DNA of 64,000 nucleotides from Schistocerca nitens (lineage: Eukaryota; Arthropoda; Insecta; Orthoptera; Acrididae). Positions 57,884 to 64,000 of this stretch are shown one piece after another. Each line of letters starts with the position of its first letter. Positions within the stretch are counted from its first letter, which is position 1. Both the position numbers and the translations under genes were made by a program. The stretch spans positions 133,918,521 through 133,982,520 of the forward strand of contig NC_064621.1 of assembly GCF_023898315.1 (NCBI RefSeq), read 5' to 3'. Below the pieces are notes generated by a model. The model was not told the DNA's origin. It did not search any database and saw only the letters and a list, made by a program, of their open reading frames with translations.

Positions 57884-59279
57884 CACTACTGGCCATTAAA
57901 ATTGATACACCACGAAGATGACGTGCTACAGACGCAAAATTTAACCGACAGGAAGAAGATGCTGGGATATGCAAATGATTAGCTTTTCGGAGCATTCACA
58001 CGAGGTTGGCACCGGTGGCGATATCTACAACGTGCTGACATGAGAAAAGTTTCCAACCGATTTCTCATACATAAACAGCAGTTGACCGGCGTTGCCTGGT
58101 GAAACGGTGTTGTGATGCCTCGTCTAAGGAGAGAAATGCGTACAATCACGTTTCCAACTTTGATAAAGGTCGGATTGTAGCCTATCGCGATTGCGGTTTA
58201 CCGTATCGCGACATTGCTGCTCGCGTTGGTCGACATACAATGACTGTTAGCAGAATATGGAATCGATGCGTTTAGGAGGGTAATACGGAACGCCCTGCTG
58301 GATCCCAACGGCCTCGTATCACTAGGAGTCGAGATGAGAGGCATCTTATCCGCATGGCTGTAACGGATCGTGCAGCCACGTCTCGATCCCTGAGTCAGCA
58401 GATGGGGACTTTTGCAAGACAACAACCATCTGCACGAACAGTTCGACGACGTTTGCAGCAGCATGGACTATCAGCTCGGAGACCATGGCTGCGGTTACCC
58501 TTGACGTTGCATCACAGACTGGATCGCCTGCGATGGTGTACTCAACGACGAACCTGGGTGCTCGAATGGCAAAACGCCTTTTTTTTTTATTAATCCAGGT
58601 TCTGTTTACAACAAGGGCGCATCCGTGTTTGGCGACATCGCGGTGAACGCACATTGGAAGCGTGTATTCGTCATCGCCATACTGGCGTATGACCCGGCGT
58701 GATGGTATGGGGTGCCATTGGTTACACGTCTCGGTCACCTCTTGTTCGCATTGACCGCACTTTGAACACCGGACGTTACATTTCAGATGTGCTACGACCC
58801 GTGGCTCTACCCTTCATTCGATCCCTGCGAAACCCTACATTTCAGCAGGATAATGCACGACTGCATGTTGCAGGTCCTGTATGGGCCTTTCTGGATACAG
58901 AAAATGTTCGACTGCTGCCCTGGCCAGCACATTCTCCAGATCTCTCACCAACTGAAAACGTCTGGTCCATAGTGCCGAGCAATTGGCTCGTCACAGTGCC
59001 AGTCACTACTCTTGATGAACTGTGGTATCGTGTTGAAGCTGCATGGGCAGCTGTACCTGTACACGCCAACAAAGCTCTGTTTGACTCAACGCCCAGTCGT
59101 ACCAAGGCCGTTATTACGGCCAGAGGCGGTTGTTCTTGGTAGTGATATCTCAGGCTCTATGCACCCAAATTGCGTGAAAATGTAATCACATGTCAGTTCT
59201 AGTATAATATATTTGTCCAATGAATACCCGTTTATCATCTGTATTTCTTCTTGGTGAGCAATTTTAAGGGCCAGTAGTG
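57884..59279 (+). mobile_element. Tc1-like transposon, copy 3 of a three-copy family
   Basis: Ends CACTACTGGCCATTAAAATT and AGGGCCAGTAGTG, with TA at 57882-57883 and 59280-59281. Same family as the elements at 430 and 44172. Confidence 0.93.
58115..59142 (+). pseudogene. Tc1-family transposase, first catalytic Asp region destroyed
   Basis: The start MPRLRREMRTI at 58115 is followed by the helix-turn-helix in shifting frames. SARTVRRRLQQHGLSARRPW is intact at 58432-58490. Where relatives read IFSDESRFCL, this copy has a T-run (58579-58590) giving NAFFFY and a stop, so the first Asp is lost. MVWGAIGYTSRSPLVRIDRT, TFQQDNARLHVAGPV (second Asp) and SPDLSPTENVWSIV (Glu) are intact. The T-run looks like slippage expansion. 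Confidence 0.88.
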
Positions 59280-59314
59280 TACGTAGATCGTATTGGAGTA
59301 ACTACGAACAGTAC

Positions 59315-59519
59315 AAAAAAAAAATGGTTGAATTGGCTCTGAGCACTATGGGACTCAACTGCTGTGGTCATTAGTCCCCTAGAACGTAGAACTACTTAAA
59401 CCTAACTAACCTAAGGACATCACACACATCCATGCCCGAGGCAGGATTCGAACCTGCGACCGTAGCAGTCGCGCGGTTCCGGACTGCGCGCCTAGAACCG
59501 CGAGACCACCGCGGCCGGC
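59315..59519 (-). mobile_element. SINE (main family), full length
   Basis: Complete minus-strand copy (head GCCGGCCGCGGTGGTCTCGC), with A-rich tail at 59315-59323. ACGAACAGTAC at 59304-59314 and 59520-59530 is a perfect 11-bp target-site duplication. Confidence 0.95.
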
Positions 59520-59531
59520 ACGAACAGTACA

Positions 59532-59960
59532 TATATACGAGTAGAAAACGGAAGGCCACATATTATTTGTCACTACTGTTACTGTTTTACGGAAGGGTTG
59601 CGTAGGAGTATTAGAACGTGCTTCGTGCTATGACACCATATTGTGGGACTGTTGTGGTGGCCGCCTGGCACTTAAATGTGAGTCCAATACGCCACGTAAT
59701 TTTAGCCTCTTACATTCCATATCATATATTAAGGTGTTAAACCGAACGTAAATTCGTGTTCACTTGAAAATGACCTAAGCGCCAAAATTAGCCTATCGTG
59801 TAAAGTAATTATTTATTTCAAATAAAGCATGGGCTTATTCACGAAAATCGTTTCATTTGACAATGACTTTAAATCCTAGCTTAAAGAAAACTGTTTTCAG
59901 ACACTTTTTAAGTGCATGGAAAACATCGTTACCTTCAGGCAGCGCCACATTAACTGCACT
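59532..59960. other. Unassigned sequence
   Basis: AT-rich with no recognised gene or repeat. Confidence 0.3.
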
Positions 59961-60738
59961 GGTTGGCATGGAAAGTGAAACGCCCAGAAAAGGTCGAGGA
60001 GAGAAATTGAAACTTCACAAGTTGTGACGATATGTATTTACTTCAGTGATTACAAAATCTAGCCATATTTACTGACCTTAACAGTATGAGTCCATTTATC
60101 AGCATGATATTGCACCCCCTGTGGTATAGATGCATGCAATGTTTTGGTCGGGAAGAGTTTCATAATTCCGTTGTATTCTCTCTTGAGAGAAGTAGGGCCA
60201 CGACTGATGTAAACGGTCCTCGATATGCTGGGTACGCACTGGGATGGAGTTGAGGTCCGAGCTGATCCCACACATGGTCTGTCGTGTACAGATCTGGAGA
60301 TCCTGCTGGCCACGGGAGCTCCTAACGTCACGCAGCTAGCTCATATAGACACGTGCGATGTGTGGACGAGCACTGCCATGTTGAAAAATGGCAAAACAGT
60401 ACTGTTGCATGAGAGGTAACCGTGTGGACGTAGGATGTCCGTGACGTACCGTTGTGCCTTTACAGTTACCACAATCACTACTAGCCGTGTCCTGAGGTCA
60501 TATCGCGCACCATGATGTCGGCAGCAACCCACTGTGCCTCTCCAAAACAGGTTGGCGATACTCATCCGGGGTAGTGCTGAACCACGTTCCATCGCAGAGC
60601 GCAGTGCGACCCCGTTCATGAGTAATCCATACTTCCTGGTCACGAAACCACTCCAAACGTAGGCGTTTCTATTGTGGCGTTAGCAGCGGCCTACTCATGG
60701 GACGCTAATTCCCTACTCCATCTGTTGCCAGTCTCAGA

Positions 60739-60929
60739 GGCCGTGCGGTTAAAGGCGCTGCAGTCTGGAACCGCAAGACCGCTACGGTCGCAGGTTCGAA
60801 TCCTGCCTCGGGCATGGATGTTTGTGATGTCCTTAGGTTAGTTAGGTTTAACTAGTTCTAAGTTCTAGGGGACTAATGACCTCAGTAGTTGAGTCCCATA
60901 GTGCTCAGAGCCATTTGAACCATTTTGAA
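60739..60929 (+). mobile_element. SINE inserted in Tc1-like remnant
   Basis: Starts GGCCGTGCGGTTAAAGGCGC with a slightly truncated head. CCAGTCTCAGA at 60728-60738 and 60930-60940 is a perfect 11-bp target-site duplication. Confidence 0.93.
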
Positions 60930-60967
60930 CCAGTCTCAGACCGACGTTGCTGGCAGTCCATTGCTTG

Positions 60968-61156
60968 GCCGGCCGGATTGGCCAAGCGGTTCTAGGCGCT
61001 ACAGTCTGGAACCGCGCTACCGCTATGGTCGCAGTTTCGAATTCTGCCTCGAGCATGGATGTGTGTGATGTCCTTAGGTTAGTTAGGTTTAAGTAGTTCT
61101 AAGTTCTAGGGGCTGGTGACCTCAGAAGTTAAGTGCCATAGTGCCCAGAGCCCTTT
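60968..61156 (+). mobile_element. SINE inserted in Tc1-like remnant, second
   Basis: Head GCCGGCCGGATTGGCCAAGC and full body. AGTCCATTGCTTG at 60955-60967 and 61157-61169 is a perfect 13-bp target-site duplication. It lies only 27 bases from the end of the previous SINE's duplication. Confidence 0.94.
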
Positions 61157-61240
61157 AGTCCATTGCTTGTTCTCGAAAGGCAGGCACAGACTTATCATGT
61201 ACTTGGTGCATAATACGGCGATACGAGTTTAAAGCTCAAA

Positions 61241-61784
61241 CGCCTACTTACCACCAGACGTTCATCCGCACACCATTCGTGACTTGGACATGGTAGAAGG
61301 TAAATGACAGTGGAACATGAATTACCTTTCGCCACTCACCATAAGGTGACTTGGAGCTTGTACTACAGATGTTTTGGATCGCGGAGATGGCCCTACAACA
61401 TACTGTACTGTCAGATTACTTTCATTCTCTGAAAATGTAACCAACACGGAAGGAGTATCGAAAACATAAACTGCCTACAAAGAATCAGTCTAATAAACAT
61501 TATTTCTCTTTAAAGTTATTTCATTCCCTCGCCTCAAAAGGGACAAACGTGGGCGTGCAATAGCACAATAATCCCCTCTTCAGGGAGTTCAAAGGATACT
61601 TTTAAAAGTATGAACTACATACAAATATTTTAAAACTATATTAAAAGACGCCTTTCATTGTAGATATTTTTAATAACACATGGAGAAACGTTGTATTAAA
61701 CTTCAGTCCCAGTTTGTAGCAGAGACCTAGAGACCTGCATTTAGTGTGAGTAATGAGGTGAGAGGAGGTGGATTGGTCCTCTGG
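61241..61784. other. Unassigned AT-rich sequence
   Basis: No gene or repeat boundary is recognised. Confidence 0.3.
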
Positions 61785-61788
61785 TTAA

Positions 61789-62555
61789 CGGGGGTAGGAC
61801 GTCAAACGGGCCGACTTGGAGCAGGAGAGGCACCACAGGACATTTCAATTTCCAGTGTCTATACTTTTAGAAATAAATTCATAAAACTTTGTCAGCATGA
61901 CCAGGAAGGATTCAGAATTCACACTCATAGCAGTGGAAGTTCTAAAACATAACGAAGTAATTTTTTTTACGTGTGAAATTTTATCATTTTTTTCACTTAC
62001 TAATGGCAGCATTTGTTGCTATAGGTACACTTTTCTTCATACGTAAGAGAGATTCTTCGATGAATTTTGCACAGCATACAAACCATACTTAAAGGTGTAT
62101 GAAACTCCAGAATTTTCCAAATCTATTAAAAACTTTGGTAAAAATTGAGGTAATTAACTATAAAACTTGTGTTTTTTCTTAACATGAAGTTTAAAATATA
62201 ACAGTTCATTCATTTTTTCATAAATTAAATAATTCTAGGGTTTCATACACGTGTGAGTATGGTATGTATGCTGTGCAAAATTCATCGAAGAATCTCTCAA
62301 ACTTATGAAGAAAAGTGTACCTATAGCAACAAATGCAGCCATTAGCAAGTGAAAAAATGATGAAATTTCGCACGTAACAAAAATTATTTTGTTATGTTTT
62401 CGGACTTCCACTGCAATGGGTGTGAATCCTGAATCCTTCCTGGCGATGCTGACAAAGTTTTATGAATTTATTTCTAAAAGTATAGACACTGGAAATTAAA
62501 ATGTCCTGAGATGCCTCTCCTGCTCCAAGTCGGCCCGTTTGACGTCCTACCCCCC
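61789..62555. mobile_element. TTAA-flanked element with about 320-bp inverted arms
   Basis: The left arm (from 61789 to about 62110) and the right arm (about 62240-62555) are inverted copies with few differences (GGGGTAGGACGTCAAACGGG at the left tip, its reverse complement at the right). TTAA lies at 61785-61788 and 62556-62559. TTAA duplication is typical of the piggyBac superfamily, so I suggest a non-autonomous piggyBac-like element. There is no transposase. A partial second copy is at 49905-50560. Confidence 0.8.
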
Positions 62556-62593
62556 TTAAATTTTTGTGGAGATATATCAATGATGGGTAGATC

Positions 62594-62899
62594 ACATAAC
62601 TAATGAGGAGGTACTGAATAGGATTGGGGAGAAGAGGAGTTTGTGGCACAACTTGACTAGAAGAAGGGATCGTTTGGTAGGACATGTTCTGAGGCATCAA
62701 GGGATCACCAATTTAGTATTGGAGGGCAGCGTGGAGGGTAAAAATCGTAGAGGGAGACCAAGAGATGAATACACTAAGCAGATTCAGAAGGATGTAGGTT
62801 GCAGTAGGTACTGGGAAATGAAGAAGCTTGCACAGGATAGAGTAGCACGGAGAGCTGCATCAAACCAGTCTCAGGACTGAAGACCACAACAACAACAAC
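62594..62899 (+). pseudogene. RTE-like LINE 3' end
   Basis: The plus strand encodes VDHITNEEVLNRIGEKRSLW HNLTRRRDRLVGHVLRHQGI and ends RAASNQSQD with a stop at about 62880, followed by the (CAA)n tail (62886-62899). It is the last fifth of the protein at 12702-14564 and nearly identical to it, so the insertion is recent and severely 5'-truncated. No clear target-site duplication was found. Confidence 0.92.
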
Positions 62900-63249
62900 A
62901 TGAATCACGTGGATTAGGTTGTACGTGCAACGTGGGTGGATGGGTAAGGGGATACACAGGAATCGGGGCAGTAGTGATAAATAGTATAGCGATTAGGACA
63001 AAGTCAAGAGGAGGAGAGAAAGAAAGGGATGGTGACGACCGAGGGGGGTGGGGGTGGGGGGGTGGCTGTAGATGTCAGGGCGGGTATCGTTGTCAGGAAG
63101 TGGGGATGGCCCTTAATACTGTGCGGAAGCACACCATGATTTGTGATTATGGGGTAAACAGTGGAGACGTTATAGTGGAGTTTACGGGAAGTATAGAATG
63201 TTCGGAAGTGTTCAGTGGAGCCAAGGAGGTGGTGATCTGATTTCCACAT
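62900..63249. other. G-rich purine-biased stretch
   Basis: Strongly purine-biased on the plus strand, including G runs at 63043-63063. The 102-codon frames on both strands follow from composition. Confidence 0.3.
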
Positions 63250-63850
63250 ATGAGGTGTAAGTGCGTTTCCAGAACTAAGAGGACGACCGCTGTCGCCAGT
63301 GGGAACACGGGTAACGCTTCCAATAGGCAGCTGATTCGGCAGCGTGCCGGCGCGTCTGATTTGCGACGCGAACGCGGCCTGCGAGCACAAGAGCGGCCGG
63401 CACCCCCGCCTATTGGTTTCTGGAATTACTCCGTCGCCGCGGTGGCGATAAATTTGATTTAGTGTCCCGGCGGCGGGTCTGCGCGGGCTACCTGTCCGTG
63501 CCGGGCGCAGGCATTACCGTGCTCCAGGGCCGGTGTGGGATGGGATGGGATTGCCGCCCCCGCTCGCCCGCCCGGGATTGCGCCACCCGGCCCGCATAAA
63601 TCGCCGGTATTTAGATTTTTATTAGCAGCCGCCATCCATCCTCATTGAGCGGTGGTAAATCCGAGCCGGGGCGTGGCTGCAGCGGCCGCTGCCACACGAA
63701 TCGCGCCCTGCGCTCTCCTGGCTTTTGCGGCGGTAAATTAGAAGTGGACGCTAGCGCGCCGGGGCGCCTATTCACGCTGTTTTACCCCACCAGCGTGCGC
63801 CGCACCTACGATTCCGTTTAGTTAGGTTCAATCTATTACTATACGTTTCA
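63250..63850. other. Long CpG-rich island, candidate regulatory region
   Basis: About 600 bases of dense CpG punctuated by AT-rich words such as GCATAAATCGCCGGTATTTA and GGCGGTAAATTAGAAG. CCAATAGG at 63319 and CCTATTGG at 63409 form an inverted CCAAT-box pair. The open frame 63250-63462 has no known domain. The composition resembles promoter or enhancer DNA of a developmental gene, but the gene would lie outside the window. This is inference. Confidence 0.4.
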
Positions 63851-64000
63851 TCTGCGGCGTGGGGCGTTAACGCGAGACTGACAACACAGAAGTACGTAAA
63901 CCAGACAAAAAAGAAAAAAACGCTGCCCACTCCCCCCCCCCCTTCCCCGCTCTCTAGGAGACGTTAAGCTAATGCCATCTAACACCGACTTTACCTTCGA
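63851..64000. other. Window end, C-rich run
   Basis: A C run of about 12 bases lies at 63931-63942. There is nothing else to report before the window edge. Confidence 0.4.

Larger units (their letters stand above)
59965..61240 (-). pseudogene. Tc1-like transposase remnant with two SINE insertions
   Basis: Minus-strand frames encode WSGFVTRKYGLLMNGVALRS, then LFWRGTVGCCRHHGARYDLR, VTDILRPHGYLSCNSTVLPF and ISRTVYISRGPTSLKREYN. These match, in order, the first-Asp to C-terminal portion of a fifth, highly diverged Tc1-like family (typical ...VMVxG...YxxxVLxPh...LPFxxxMxxxxFQxDNxRxH). All catalytic positions are obscured by substitutions and shifts. The boundaries are approximate. SINEs at 60739-60929 and 60968-61156 split the N-terminal part. 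Confidence 0.6.

Overview
The window looks like a stretch of a large, repeat-rich insect genome, most likely a grasshopper or locust (Schistocerca-like). The basis is recognition rather than a database search. The same tRNA-headed SINE recurs about fifteen times on both strands, next to Tc1/mariner, CR1-like and RTE-like LINE, Penelope-like and LTR families that I associate with Orthoptera. I recognise no intact host protein-coding gene, rRNA or true tRNA gene. Every recognisable coding sequence belongs to a transposable element and is broken by stops, frameshifts or insertions.

Layout. 1-8 kb: LINE remnants, Tc1 copy 1, a tRNA-ended element and a foldback MITE. 9-16 kb: SINEs around a CpG-rich island, then a three-level nest (SINE containing an RTE-like LINE containing a SINE). 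17.7-20 kb: a Penelope-like element inside a SINE, and a perfect 101-bp-arm hairpin with its own target-site duplication (TSD). 20-29 kb: CpG islands, CR1-like LINEs, a truncated Tc1, a mariner-like element split by a SINE, a second mariner-like element with roughly 300-bp terminal inverted repeats (TIRs), and another foldback. 30.6-34.4 kb: two more Tc1 families, one broken by a single stop codon. 34.4-37.1 kb: AT-rich and unassigned. 37-43.7 kb: a LINE end, a mariner deletion derivative, a MITE, an LTR retroelement remnant, a CpG island and a 1.5-kb foldback. 44-51 kb: Tc1 copy 2, a SINE, a solo LTR inside a LINE, a TIR element split by a SINE, and an in-frame 54-bp tandem repeat. 52-64 kb: LINE and Tc1 remnants, two SINEs that used one target site, Tc1 copy 3, a TTAA-flanked TIR element, a LINE 3' end and a long terminal CpG-rich island.

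How the parts relate. SINEs and LINEs share target-primed insertion signatures (7-13 bp TSDs), so many insertions can be ordered by nesting. Four foldback elements (17.8, 19.8, 27.2 and 42.2 kb) share one architecture: inverted terminal blocks, usually an asymmetric tail, a 9-13 bp TSD, and a hammerhead-ribozyme-like core. One of them encodes a Penelope-type GIY-YIG protein, so I infer that all four are Penelope-like elements or derivatives. Host signal, if any, is most likely in the CpG-rich islands (9.4-10.3, 20.1-20.4, 22.8-23.4, 41.7-42.1, 51.6-52.3 and 63.25-63.85 kb), which could be promoters or first exons of genes outside the window.
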